Origin: Vibrio nitrifigilis
GTDB taxonomy: Bacteria > Pseudomonadota > Gammaproteobacteria > Enterobacterales > Vibrionaceae
Direction of reading: 5' to 3'
Assembly: GCF_015686695.1 (NCBI RefSeq)
Contig: NZ_JADPMR010000001.1
Coordinates: 186,001-250,000 of the forward strand
DNA: 64,000 nt
In this document: piece after piece, positions 27,399 through 36,908 of the stretch
How positions within the stretch are numbered: the first letter of the stretch is position 1
Layout of the letters: each line of letters begins with the position of its first letter
The notes under the pieces: model-generated
What the model was told of the DNA's origin: nothing
Database searches by the model: none
The model's input: the letters and a program-made list of their open reading frames with translations, nothing else
Translations under genes and position numbers: made by a program

Positions 27399-28220
27399 TT
27401 AACCGTAGCGACCAGTAATATAGTCTTCCGTCTTTTTCATCGATGGGGATGTAAAAATTGAATCCGTATCTGAATACTCGACCAACTTCCCCATATGGAT
27501 AAACGCTGTGTAATCGCTTACCCGAGCAGCTTGCTGCATGTTATGTGTCACAATCACAACGGTATAACGCCGTTTAAGATCATGGATAAGTTCTTCAATG
27601 GTCAGGGTTGAAATAGGGTCCAACGCAGATGTGGGCTCATCAAGCAAGAGCACTTCCGGTTCAATAGCAATCGCTCTTGCGATCACTAGACGCTGTTGCT
27701 GTCCCCCGGATAAACCAAATGCATTTTCATGTAACCGATGTTTTACTTCATCCCATAACGCCGCGGCTCGTAATGATCGCTCAACGGCATCATCCAAAGT
27801 ACGACTATTTTTCACACCCTGTAAGCGCAGCCCATAAACGACGTTTTCATAAATGGATTTAGGAAAAGGATTCGGACGCTGGAATACCATCCCAACACGA
27901 CGGCGCAATGTAGGAACATCGACATCATGATGATAGACATTTTTACCGTGAAGTTTCACTTCACCCTCGATTCGGCACCCTTCAACAAGATCATTCATCC
28001 TATTAATGCACCGCAACAAGGTTGATTTACCGCACCCAGATGGTCCAATGAATGACGTCACTTTTCCCTTTGGCAAACGCATCGTTATATCAAAAAGCGC
28101 TTGATAATCTTGATTATAATAAAGATTAAGCCCTTCAATCGAAATCGCTGTTTGCTTATCTGTTAGGTTATTCACGTCGAGTGGCGTTTCATATCCTAAC
28201 GTTTGATTCACTGAAAACAT
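27399..28220 (-). CDS. pstB: Phosphate ABC transporter ATPase PstB
   Basis: ATPase of the high-affinity phosphate importer. The 273-residue protein has Walker A GPSGCGKST, signature LSGGQQQRL, Walker B VLLLDEPTSALD and the switch histidine in VIVTHNMQQAAR. The N-terminus before the core is longer than in E. coli PstB (257). Only two bases separate it from the pstA stop, indicating coupled translation. Confidence 0.97.
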   Translation of the reverse strand: MFSVNQTLGYETPLDVNNLTDKQTAISIEGLNLYYNQDYQALFDITMRLPKGKVTSFIGPSGCGKSTLLRCINRMNDLVEGCRIEGEVKLHGKNVYHHDVDVPTLRRRVGMVFQRPNPFPKSIYENVVYGLRLQGVKNSRTLDDAVERSLRAAALWDEVKHRLHENAFGLSGGQQQRLVIARAIAIEPEVLLLDEPTSALDPISTLTIEELIHDLKRRYTVVIVTHNMQQAARVSDYTAFIHMGKLVEYSDTDSIFTSPSMKKTEDYITGRYG

Positions 28221-28222
28221 GC

Positions 28223-29869
28223 TTAATCTTGTCCTAATGTTCGGTATTTCTCCCGCAAATTATTGCGAATACTAATTGCGGTTAGGTTTAAACTAATAAT
28301 AACAGCTACTAATAAAAATGCTGTGGCATAAACGAGTGGTCTAGCAGCTTCAATATTGGTGGTCTGGAAACCAAGATCGTAAATATGAAATCCTAAATGC
28401 ATAAATTTACGTTCTAAATGCAAGTAAGGAAACTGATTATCTACAGGTAAATTAGAAGCAAGCTTCACCACTCCCACCAGCATCAAGGGCGCAACCTCTC
28501 CCGCGGCTCGAGCAATCGCTAAGATTAAACCAGTGATCATGGCTGGACTCGCCATCGGCAATACTATTTTCCACACCGTTTCAAATTGCGTTGCGCCAAG
28601 CGCCAATGAACCATGACGAATTGAGTTAGGTATTCGAGTCAGGCCCTCTTCAGTGGCAACAATAACGACAGGCAATGTTAATACCGCTAGAGTCAATGCA
28701 GACCATAACAAGCCCGGTGTACCGAATGTTGGCGCAGGTAAACGGTCAGCAAAAAATAACTTATCGATCTCCCCACCGATGGTATAAACAAAGAAACCAA
28801 GTCCAAATACACCATAAACGATGGATGGAACCCCCGCTAAATTAATCACGGCAACACGAATTAGCCGCGTAAACATATTGTCTTTGGCGTATTCATGAAG
28901 GTAGACCGCTGCGACTATGCCTAATGGCATCACAACGATCGACATTAATAACACAAGTAAAATCGTGCCAAATATGGCAGGGAATACTCCCCCCTCTGAA
29001 TTGGATTCTCGTGGGTTATCCGATAAAAAAATCCAAACACCTTTGGCCCAATGTGTCACTTTTTCAGTCCAAGACATCGCGTTGGGATACCACATCCTTA
29101 GTACCTGAGCGATTGGCACTAACACTTTCTCACCGGTCATATCCTGTAAAATAACGGCTTGCTGCCCAAGCTGATCTCGCAATTGGTCAATCTTATCTTC
29201 GGCTAAAGACATACGATTATCGAGATCGTTTTTATTAAGTCGATACTCGGTTAGATAAGCGGGCGTCATCGTACCATTCAATTCTTTACGCCGCTTTTCT
29301 AGTCGTAACATCTCTAGTTTATGACCATAGACTTTGACCTTTTGTTCAATGAGTTCATGAACTTGCGATCTGATTGCTTGAGCCTGAGCCATACCTTGTG
29401 CTACATGATCTTTTACCTCTTTTTCGATGCGGCCTGAGGTTGAAACATAACCTACCGGAAGGCCATAAAATTGGCCATTATTCTCCCGATCAATGACAGC
29501 CCAGCCTTGAGGTTGTGTCTCATCATGAAGCTTCACATTCAAAATAGAGATAAAATCCGCAGGGTTTCTCTCGCGATTAGCAATCTTGATATTTAAACGT
29601 ATTGCCGACTCTTTTCCTTGTAATTTCTTATTCAATCCGGCGGCATGAATATGAGAGATTGGCACTTCATCGCGACTATAAAGTTGACCGACTAACATTT
29701 TATTATCTTCGGTATGCCACATATAAAGTGGCGCAGGCCAAAAATACGTCAACCCTTTCCAACCAATTAATAGTAGTAACCCCAGCACCGAGATTAAACT
29801 GATGCTTACAGCTCCTCCTGTTAACCAAATCCAGGGAGCACCTGAACGAAACCAATTAAGTAGTCTCAT
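28223..29869 (-). CDS. pstA: Phosphate ABC transporter permease PstA (long form)
   Basis: Inner-membrane permease. At 548 residues it is much longer than E. coli PstA (296). It has an N-terminal membrane helix (about 17-38), then a large, partly coiled-coil region to about 240 (KLEMLRLEKRRKELNG). The C-terminal half holds the permease core with the ABC loop EEGLTRIPNSIRHGSLALGATQFETVWKI. Long PstA/PstC of this kind are usual in Vibrio and Pseudomonas. It lies nine bases after pstC. Confidence 0.93.
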   Translation of the reverse strand: MRLLNWFRSGAPWIWLTGGAVSISLISVLGLLLLIGWKGLTYFWPAPLYMWHTEDNKMLVGQLYSRDEVPISHIHAAGLNKKLQGKESAIRLNIKIANRERNPADFISILNVKLHDETQPQGWAVIDRENNGQFYGLPVGYVSTSGRIEKEVKDHVAQGMAQAQAIRSQVHELIEQKVKVYGHKLEMLRLEKRRKELNGTMTPAYLTEYRLNKNDLDNRMSLAEDKIDQLRDQLGQQAVILQDMTGEKVLVPIAQVLRMWYPNAMSWTEKVTHWAKGVWIFLSDNPRESNSEGGVFPAIFGTILLVLLMSIVVMPLGIVAAVYLHEYAKDNMFTRLIRVAVINLAGVPSIVYGVFGLGFFVYTIGGEIDKLFFADRLPAPTFGTPGLLWSALTLAVLTLPVVIVATEEGLTRIPNSIRHGSLALGATQFETVWKIVLPMASPAMITGLILAIARAAGEVAPLMLVGVVKLASNLPVDNQFPYLHLERKFMHLGFHIYDLGFQTTNIEAARPLVYATAFLLVAVIISLNLTAISIRNNLREKYRTLGQD

Positions 29870-29878
29870 ATATGATCC

Positions 29879-32068
29879 CTATAAAGCACGATACTTTTCT
29901 CGTAAACGTTGGCGAACCCATTCAGCTAACGAGTTAACAGCAAATGTAAAAATAAAGAGGATTAATGCGGCTAAGAACAAAATTCTAAAGTGTGAACTGC
30001 CCATCTCAGATTCGGGTAACTCAACAGCAATAGTCGCCGAGAGCGTACGCATTCCTTCGAAGATATTCCAGTCCATAATTGGCGTGTTACCCGTTGCCAT
30101 TAATACGATCATCGTCTCACCAACCGCGCGACCTAATCCCATCATGATGGCAGAAAAAATACCGGGACTTGCAGTTAACAGCACCACATGAATCAGCGTT
30201 TGCCAAGGAGTCGCCCCAAGCGCTAACGAACCATCCGACAAATGTTTAGGCACAGAAAAAATAGCATCTTCAGCGATCGTAAAAATCATCGGAATAACGG
30301 CAAACCCCATGGCAAACCCAACAACCAAAGCGTTACGTTGATCAAAATCGATACCGTGTTGAACTAAAAAGACGCGGACATCCCCACCAAATAACCAAGC
30401 TTCAATCTGCTGGTTATAGTTCATAACTACCGCTATCACGAGAACGATCACGGGCATCAGAATAATAACATGCAAACCGCTCGGAATTTTTCTTAGCCAA
30501 TGACGCGGTAATGTTGTCCAAATAAATCCAGCGACCATTGTTGATAACGGTAACAAGATCATTAATGACACCACTGAAGTAAGATGACTCTCAACTAGTG
30601 GGGCGAACCAAAGTCCGGCAAGGAACCCGATAATAACGGTAGGTAAAGCCTCCATCAGTTCAACGGTAGGTTTTACGATACGACGCATCTTAGGTGTCAT
30701 AAAATAAGCGGTATAAATCGCACCAAATACCGCAATGGGAACCGCAAATAGCATTGCATAAAATGCAGCTTTGAGCGTACCAAACGCTATCGGCACTAAA
30801 CTGAACTTAGCTTCAAATTTATCGCTCGCAGAAGTCGATTGCCAAACATACTGAGGCTCTGGGTAGTGCTCATACCAGACCTTCTCCCATAATGATGATA
30901 TGGACACTTCCGGATAATCATTCGTCATTTCAGAAACAGCAAACTGCTGACCATTCCATGTCAGAACATAACGCTCGTTATCAGACATTGCAGCTAGTAA
31001 CGGTGCCTTCGAAAATACCTTTTTAGAAAACACAGTCTTATGGCTTGTGGTGTAGTGATCTTGCACCGTACCATCACGGTGAAAACTATAAAAACCTTTG
31101 CGATAGGTATCTGGTAATAAGAACTGAGTTTGCTTTGCAAGCTGAAATTGTCGGATTTCTTGTAGGCTTCTTTGTCCATTATTTAACACATCAAACCACT
31201 GACTCACCGTATCATTTTGATAGCGAACCAATAAGGAGTATGCGCCCGCTAATAAACGAATGTTAGCGACTTTCTCTTTGGGATGTTTTTCTGCTAAATC
31301 GATGATTTCCCGTACCACAAAGCGGTCTTTTTTACGCTCAGACACAATTAAATCATTACCGTTACGTAAATATAAAGTCTTACCATCAGGCGTCATCAAC
31401 AGTTGATCAAGGTGATCAAACAACGATGGGAATCGATATTGATGGATTAATTGACTATCACCTTTCGTTCCCCATCGTAACAATACCGACTTATCTGCTA
31501 GATAAGATGCAAATGTCACCTCATCGCCAGTGACGACAAAAGTAAAATTGTTCACCTCACTATCTGCTGGTGCTAATTGATAATTATATTGCGTCAAATA
31601 CGGCTTGAACTGTCGAGTATTACTGGTAATCTGATACTTAAACTGGGGTTTGGCGATGACAACGTGATTAGAAGGATCACGCAGCGCAAACCAGCCATAA
31701 TCAGAAGGCATCGTGGCAATTTGACTGATGGGCATCATCAGTTGCTGCGAAAACTCAGGTTGTTGTGATTTTGTTCCTAGTGACCAAAATTGAGCCATAC
31801 CATCGTCGTTTAACGCAAACAAATGTTTACCATAATCGTCGATAGCTATTCTTTTCACATGAGCAATAGGAAGTGCTTGGTGAATCACTTGAGAATGAAA
31901 CTTAGCGCCACTAAAAAGTGGAATGACAACTGACGCAAGATAGACAAAAATCAGGACTAAGGCACCAAGAACTGCGACACCTCCACACTTAACAGCGATA
32001 CGGATGAATCGATCTTTAAAAATCCTTTGTCGGTCTCTTTGATTCAAAGAGAAATCGCTTTGCGCCAT
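29879..32068 (-). CDS. pstC: Phosphate ABC transporter permease PstC (long form)
   Basis: Partner permease of PstA, 729 residues against about 320 in E. coli. A membrane helix at about 31-52 is followed by a roughly 350-residue periplasmic insertion. That insertion has repeated beta-rich segments resembling a propeller (for example LLMTPDGKTLYLRNGNDLIV). The permease core is at the C-terminus (about 420-729) with the loop HLSDGSLALGATPWQTLIHVVL. It heads the pstC-pstA-pstB-phoU operon. A Pho-box candidate lies 47 bases before its ATG. Confidence 0.92.
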   Translation of the reverse strand: MAQSDFSLNQRDRQRIFKDRFIRIAVKCGGVAVLGALVLIFVYLASVVIPLFSGAKFHSQVIHQALPIAHVKRIAIDDYGKHLFALNDDGMAQFWSLGTKSQQPEFSQQLMMPISQIATMPSDYGWFALRDPSNHVVIAKPQFKYQITSNTRQFKPYLTQYNYQLAPADSEVNNFTFVVTGDEVTFASYLADKSVLLRWGTKGDSQLIHQYRFPSLFDHLDQLLMTPDGKTLYLRNGNDLIVSERKKDRFVVREIIDLAEKHPKEKVANIRLLAGAYSLLVRYQNDTVSQWFDVLNNGQRSLQEIRQFQLAKQTQFLLPDTYRKGFYSFHRDGTVQDHYTTSHKTVFSKKVFSKAPLLAAMSDNERYVLTWNGQQFAVSEMTNDYPEVSISSLWEKVWYEHYPEPQYVWQSTSASDKFEAKFSLVPIAFGTLKAAFYAMLFAVPIAVFGAIYTAYFMTPKMRRIVKPTVELMEALPTVIIGFLAGLWFAPLVESHLTSVVSLMILLPLSTMVAGFIWTTLPRHWLRKIPSGLHVIILMPVIVLVIAVVMNYNQQIEAWLFGGDVRVFLVQHGIDFDQRNALVVGFAMGFAVIPMIFTIAEDAIFSVPKHLSDGSLALGATPWQTLIHVVLLTASPGIFSAIMMGLGRAVGETMIVLMATGNTPIMDWNIFEGMRTLSATIAVELPESEMGSSHFRILFLAALILFIFTFAVNSLAEWVRQRLREKYRAL

Positions 32069-32114
32069 GAATTACTCTACCTGAGATGCCCTTCGGGCAG
32101 TATATGTCGTTTAA

Positions 32115-32132
32115 ATGACAGATATATTACAT
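32115..32132 (-). promoter_or_regulatory. Pho box candidate for pstCAB-phoU
   Basis: Reading on the minus strand ATGTAATATATCTGTCAT matches the PhoB consensus CTGTCATAAATCTGTCAT at 15 of 18 positions. A further 11-base-spaced half (GACAT) follows toward pstC. The spacing of the halves is the expected 11 bases. Confidence 0.65.
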
Positions 32133-32192
32133 CGTCTATTTAAGCGCCTGAAAAAACAAGAAGTCTTTAATTTAGAGGCGTATTGTTACATT

Positions 32193-32210
32193 CTGCAATA
32201 AAACTGTCAT
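32193..32210 (+). promoter_or_regulatory. Pho box candidate for ppk-ppx
   Basis: CTGCAATAAAACTGTCAT matches the PhoB consensus closely, with two 11-base-spaced halves. It ends 55 bases before the ppk start, a suitable distance for overlapping the -35 region. Confidence 0.65.
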
Positions 32211-32265
32211 ATAAAAACCCTAATTTGCATGGTTAAGATTGATTTTCCGGTGAAAGGTGTTGTAA

Positions 32266-34365
32266 ATGAGTGGCGACAAACTCTACATAGACAAAGAATT
32301 AAGTTGGCTCTCGTTCAATGAGCGAGTGTTACAAGAAGCCGCAGATAAGACTGTACCACTGATAGAGCGCGTTCGTTTCCTCGGTATCTTCTCTAACAAT
32401 TTAGATGAATTTTACAAAGTTCGCTTTGCTGACGTAAAACGCAGGATTTTAATTAATAGCGAACAAGGCGGCAATGACAGCGACAAACACCTTCTCGCTC
32501 AGATGCAGCAAAAAGCCCTCAAATTAGACAGAGATTTTGACAATCTATATAACGAACTGATTCTTGAAATGGCTCGCCGGCATATTTTTTTGGTCAACGA
32601 AACTCAACTTGATGAAAGCCAGAAACGCTGGATCACTCGTTACTTCAATAATGAAGTTCTCCCCCACATCACACCATTGCTCATGAATGATGATATTGAT
32701 GTGCTGCAATTCTTGAAAGATGAGTACGCTTACATCGTTGTCGACCTGAAAAAAAATCAACACTCTAACTATGCGCTTGTTGAAATACCGACGGATCATT
32801 TGCCACGTTTTGTACTTGTCCCTGAAGCCAAAGGGAAAAGACGTAAGACTGTCATATTACTGGATAACATTATTCGTTTTTGTCTTGATGAACTTTTCCG
32901 CGGTTTTTTTGATTATGATGAACTCTCTGGCTACGCGATGAAAATGACCCGTGATGCAGAATACGATCTTAGCCACGAAGTCGAATACAGCTTGCTAGAA
33001 CAGATGTCTGAAGGGTTAAGCCAGCGTTTAACCGCTATGCCTGTACGCTTTGTCTACGAGCGGGAAATGCCTGAAAAAATGCTTAGCTTTCTGTGCGATA
33101 AATTGAAGATCTCACATTACGATAGTCTGTTACCCGGTGGGCGCTATCATAATTTTAAAGACTTTATTGGTTTTCCCAATTTAGGGCGAGCCTACCTAGA
33201 AAATAAACCCATGCCGCCGATGAAATGTTCGGATTTCGAGGGGTATGCCAACGCATTTGATGCTATTCGTGATAAAGATATTTTGTTGCACTACCCTTAT
33301 CACCAGTTTGATCACATCACAGAATTAGTGCGCCAAGCGTCGTTCGATCCCAAAGTGATCAGTATTAAAATCAATATTTATCGAGTGGCTAAAAATTCTC
33401 GTCTGATGAACTCTCTCGTTGATGCTGTCCACAACGGTAAACGTGTGGTCGTAGTCGTTGAGCTACAGGCTCGCTTTGATGAAGAGGCCAATATTGAGTG
33501 GTCGAAGATTTTGACCGAGGCTGGTGTACAAGTCATCTTTGGTGTACCAGGAATGAAAATTCACTCCAAGTTATTACTTATCTCACGTAAAGAAGACCAT
33601 GAGTTTGTCCGTTATGCCCATATCGGAACGGGTAACTTTCATGAAAAAACAGCTCGTATTTATACTGACTTTGCGTTTTTAACAGCGGATACTGACTTAA
33701 CAACGGAAGTGCGTAACGTATTTGCCTACATAGAAAACCCTTATCGCCCGGTAAAATTCAATCAACTTATCGTGTCACCGCGCAACTCTCGTCAGCAACT
33801 TTATCGAATTATTGATAACGAAATAGCTCACGCAAAAGCAGGCAAAAAAGCAGAAATTAAACTAAAGGTGAATAATCTAGTTGATAAGGGCTTGGTCAAC
33901 AAACTCTACGGAGCCAGTGCCGCGGGTGTGAAAATTAATATGATTATTCGGGGCATGTGCTCACTCGTTCCCGGAGTGGAAGGAGTGAGTGAGAACATCC
34001 GTATCATCAGTATTGTCGACCGATTCTTAGAGCACCCACGAGTGATTATTACTCATAATGACGGCGATCCTCAGGTATGGATTTCTTCTGCTGACTGGAT
34101 GACTCGAAACATTGATTATCGCATTGAAGTGGCAACTCCCATCAAAGATCCACGTTTAAAACAACGAATTATTGATATTATTAATATTCAGTTTACCGAT
34201 ACCGTTAAAGCCAGAGTTATCGACAAAGAGATGTCTAATCACTATGTTGATAGAGGAAACAGGAAAAAAATTCGTTCACAAGTCGCAATTTATGACTATT
34301 TAAAAAATGTCGAACGGCGCAATCGAAAAATGATGAAAGAAGAGACTCATGAATCAACCTTATGA
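32266..34365 (+). CDS. ppk: Polyphosphate kinase 1
   Basis: Makes polyphosphate from ATP through a phospho-histidine intermediate, at the membrane. The 699-residue length is standard for PPK1. The start MSGDKLYIDKELSWLSFNERVL, here shortened in quotation, has the N-terminal domain motif ELSWLSFN. The autophosphorylated histidine is near residue 432 in GMKIHSKLLL. The second conserved stretch is HIGTGNFHEKTARIYTDF. GTGAAAGGTG precedes the ATG. Its last 17 bases overlap ppx. The upstream Pho box suggests induction in low phosphate. Confidence 0.97.
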   Translation: MSGDKLYIDKELSWLSFNERVLQEAADKTVPLIERVRFLGIFSNNLDEFYKVRFADVKRRILINSEQGGNDSDKHLLAQMQQKALKLDRDFDNLYNELILEMARRHIFLVNETQLDESQKRWITRYFNNEVLPHITPLLMNDDIDVLQFLKDEYAYIVVDLKKNQHSNYALVEIPTDHLPRFVLVPEAKGKRRKTVILLDNIIRFCLDELFRGFFDYDELSGYAMKMTRDAEYDLSHEVEYSLLEQMSEGLSQRLTAMPVRFVYEREMPEKMLSFLCDKLKISHYDSLLPGGRYHNFKDFIGFPNLGRAYLENKPMPPMKCSDFEGYANAFDAIRDKDILLHYPYHQFDHITELVRQASFDPKVISIKINIYRVAKNSRLMNSLVDAVHNGKRVVVVVELQARFDEEANIEWSKILTEAGVQVIFGVPGMKIHSKLLLISRKEDHEFVRYAHIGTGNFHEKTARIYTDFAFLTADTDLTTEVRNVFAYIENPYRPVKFNQLIVSPRNSRQQLYRIIDNEIAHAKAGKKAEIKLKVNNLVDKGLVNKLYGASAAGVKINMIIRGMCSLVPGVEGVSENIRIISIVDRFLEHPRVIITHNDGDPQVWISSADWMTRNIDYRIEVATPIKDPRLKQRIIDIINIQFTDTVKARVIDKEMSNHYVDRGNRKKIRSQVAIYDYLKNVERRNRKMMKEETHESTL

Positions 34366-35848
34366 CACGCGAGATATCGCAGCAATTGATTTAGGTTCAA
34401 ACAGCTTCCATATGGTGGTCGCCAAGGTTATTGGTAAAGACTTACAAATTATCAGTCGCCACAAACAGCGAGTGCGTTTAGCGCTTGGCCTAGACGAACA
34501 AAAAAACTTAGATGATGACGCTATCGAGAGAGGATTAGACTGTCTCACTATGTTTGCCGAGCGCCTACAGGGATTTTCGGTGGATAACGTTCGTATTGCT
34601 GCAACTCATACTCTTCGTCAAGCTAACAATACTCAGCTGTTCATCCAGCGCGCTAAGGAAGTGCTTCCGTTCCCTATCGAAGTCATTCCAGGCACAGAAG
34701 AAGCGCGTTTGCTTTACCTTGGTGTTGCTCACACGCAACCCCAGGCGGAGTCTATGCTCGTGGTTGATATTGGTGGAGGCAGTACAGAGCTCGTCATTGG
34801 TCAAGGTTTTGAAGCTGAACTAGTCAATAGTAAACAAATGGGCTGTGTGAGTTACACCAACCGCTTTTTTGCTAACGGGAAATTATCCAAAAAGAATTTT
34901 GCTCTGGCGATTCTCGCAGCTCAGCAACGACTTGAATCCCTTGCCTCACGCTATCGGAAAAAAGGCTGGCAAGTTGCATTTGGCTCATCAGGTACTGCAA
35001 AAGCCATTTATGAAGCGCTGATTGGCATGGGTTACTCCGACGGTATTATTACCGCTGAACGCCTAGATAAGCTGATTGATAAGCTCTGCTCTTGGCCAAC
35101 CATCAATGATATCCGACTCGATGGGTTATCAGATGAGCGTAAACCTGTATTCGCCGCGGGCGTTGCTATTATGTCGGCTATTTTTAATGATCTGAAAATA
35201 AAGGAAATGCATTTTTCAGACGGTGCGTTGCGAGAAGGTCTCCTATATGAAATGGAAGACCGCTTTAAATACTCCGATATTCGCTTAAGAACAGCCGAAG
35301 CGCTTGCAAATAAACACGCCGTCGATCTTGAACATGCAGCTAAAGTGCGTGGTCACGCGCGTGAATTTTTAGAGCAAGTCTCTACAGAAATTGGGATCAA
35401 AAAAGAGAGTGAATTAGTTTCTCTACTCGAATGGGGAGCTCTACTTCATGAAGTGGGTCTTAACATCAGTTATCAAGCTTTTCACCGTCACTCAGCCTAT
35501 ATTTTACGTAATACTAATATGCCTGGCTTTAACAGTGAGCAGCAGCAAGTGTTGGCGACGCTGGTGCGCTTTCAACGCAAAGCTCTCAAGCTCAATGAAA
35601 TGGGTTCTTTTTCATTATTTAAGAAAAAACATGTGTTAGGAATAATCCGCGTGCTACGCCTAGCTATTTTAGTCAATGGACAGCGCAATGATGACCCGTT
35701 GCCTGAGTTGGCGTTATCGATCGAAGATGACACATGGTCACTCACATGCACTAATCCCAACTGGCTTGAGGAAAATCGCCTACTCCATGCGGATTTACTA
35801 ACGGAACAACAATATTGGAATAGCGTGGGCTGGGAGCTAAATTTCTAA
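34349..35848 (+). CDS. ppx: Exopolyphosphatase
   Basis: Degrades polyphosphate from the ends and may also hydrolyse pppGpp. The 499-residue product has the ASKHA phosphate-binding motifs AAIDLGSNSFHMVV (about 12-25) and LVVDIGGGSTELVIG (about 137-151), then an HD-like helical domain near 315-470. The overlap of 17 bases with ppk implies translational coupling. Pairing a synthase and a degrading enzyme in one operon is common in gammaproteobacteria. Confidence 0.96.
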   Translation: MNQPYDTRDIAAIDLGSNSFHMVVAKVIGKDLQIISRHKQRVRLALGLDEQKNLDDDAIERGLDCLTMFAERLQGFSVDNVRIAATHTLRQANNTQLFIQRAKEVLPFPIEVIPGTEEARLLYLGVAHTQPQAESMLVVDIGGGSTELVIGQGFEAELVNSKQMGCVSYTNRFFANGKLSKKNFALAILAAQQRLESLASRYRKKGWQVAFGSSGTAKAIYEALIGMGYSDGIITAERLDKLIDKLCSWPTINDIRLDGLSDERKPVFAAGVAIMSAIFNDLKIKEMHFSDGALREGLLYEMEDRFKYSDIRLRTAEALANKHAVDLEHAAKVRGHAREFLEQVSTEIGIKKESELVSLLEWGALLHEVGLNISYQAFHRHSAYILRNTNMPGFNSEQQQVLATLVRFQRKALKLNEMGSFSLFKKKHVLGIIRVLRLAILVNGQRNDDPLPELALSIEDDTWSLTCTNPNWLEENRLLHADLLTEQQYWNSVGWELNF

Positions 35849-35881
35849 TCTTAAGAACCGTGTTTAAACTACGTTAGAGAG

Positions 35882-35912
35882 CAATGGTCAGCTCTTCCTT
35901 TACTGACCATTG
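35882..35912. terminator. Possible terminator hairpin between convergent ppx and pstS
   Basis: A 10-bp perfect stem CAATGGTCAG/CTGACCATTG (35882-35891 / 35903-35912) with an 11-base loop. No good T-run follows on either strand, so it may work poorly or act with Rho. Confidence 0.45.
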
Positions 35913-35924
35913 TCTTTACTCAAC

Positions 35925-36908
35925 CTAATCATAGATGCCCACTTTGGCTAATTCATGTTTCGCCAGTTCGGCTGGAACTGCTAAATACCCTTCCCTTTGT
36001 ACCAATCTTTGCCCCTGTTTAGAGTAAATAAAGCGCAAAAATTCACGCTCAATGGGTGATAATGGATGCGCAGGGTTTTTATTCACATAAATATACAGGT
36101 AGCGAGATAATGGATATCGTCCGGTGAATATATTTTCTTGGGTTGGTTCAACATAATCATCCCCTTCTCGTGAAATAGGGATTAACTTCACACCAGAAAC
36201 ACGATATCCCATGCCCGAATAACCGATCGTCGTGATTGAAGATGCCACTGACTGGACAACAGAGGCAGATCCAGGCTGCTCATTCACACCGCGTTTAAAA
36301 TCACCACCACACAAGGCTACTTTTTTAAAGTAACCATAAGTGCCTGAGACAGAGTTACGTCCAAACAGCTGGATACTGCGCTTTCCCCATTGATAAGGGA
36401 TACCTAATTGAGACCAAGTGGTCATCATCTTATTGCCACCACAATTGAGGGTCGATGAAAAAATAGCATCGATTTGCTCGAAACTAAGCCCCTTAATTGG
36501 ATTGTCTTTATGTACAAAAATACCTATAGCATCGATAGCGATTTTTAATTCTGTTGGAGGGTACCCATGGTCACGCTCAAAAACATCATTTTCACGTGAA
36601 CGCATCTTACGACTCATAGGACCGAACTGAGCAGTGCCTTCATTAAGCGCTGGTGGGGCGGTAGCAGAACCAGATGCCTGAACTTGTGCATTGATATTAG
36701 GATAAATAGATTTGAATTCTTCAACCCATAAGGTTGTTAACCCCGCTAGGGTATCTGATCCCACACTAGTTAAACTGCCTGCAATACCAATACTTTTTTG
36801 ATAAGTCGGCAGTTCAGAGCAATGTACCGCCATTGAGGCGGTACATGAAAATAAGCTAATAATAGCTAAAGCAAAATATTTAAAATTAATTGGTTGTTTC
36901 TTCGTCAT
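35925..36908 (-). CDS. pstS: Phosphate-binding periplasmic protein (PstS family)
   Basis: Captures phosphate in the periplasm for the Pst importer. The 327-residue precursor has a signal peptide (about 1-28, cut after TASMA). The PstS binding loops GSDTLAGLTTLW, SGSATAPPAL and FGRNSVSGTYGYFKK are visible. It belongs to the PBP-like group found in Vibrio and Pseudomonas rather than the classic E. coli PstS. The ATG at 36908 lies 23 bases inside the phoR 3' end, so it is the last gene of phoB-phoR-pstS, not of the pstCAB operon. Confidence 0.9.
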   Translation of the reverse strand: MTKKQPINFKYFALAIISLFSCTASMAVHCSELPTYQKSIGIAGSLTSVGSDTLAGLTTLWVEEFKSIYPNINAQVQASGSATAPPALNEGTAQFGPMSRKMRSRENDVFERDHGYPPTELKIAIDAIGIFVHKDNPIKGLSFEQIDAIFSSTLNCGGNKMMTTWSQLGIPYQWGKRSIQLFGRNSVSGTYGYFKKVALCGGDFKRGVNEQPGSASVVQSVASSITTIGYSGMGYRVSGVKLIPISREGDDYVEPTQENIFTGRYPLSRYLYIYVNKNPAHPLSPIEREFLRFIYSKQGQRLVQREGYLAVPAELAKHELAKVGIYD

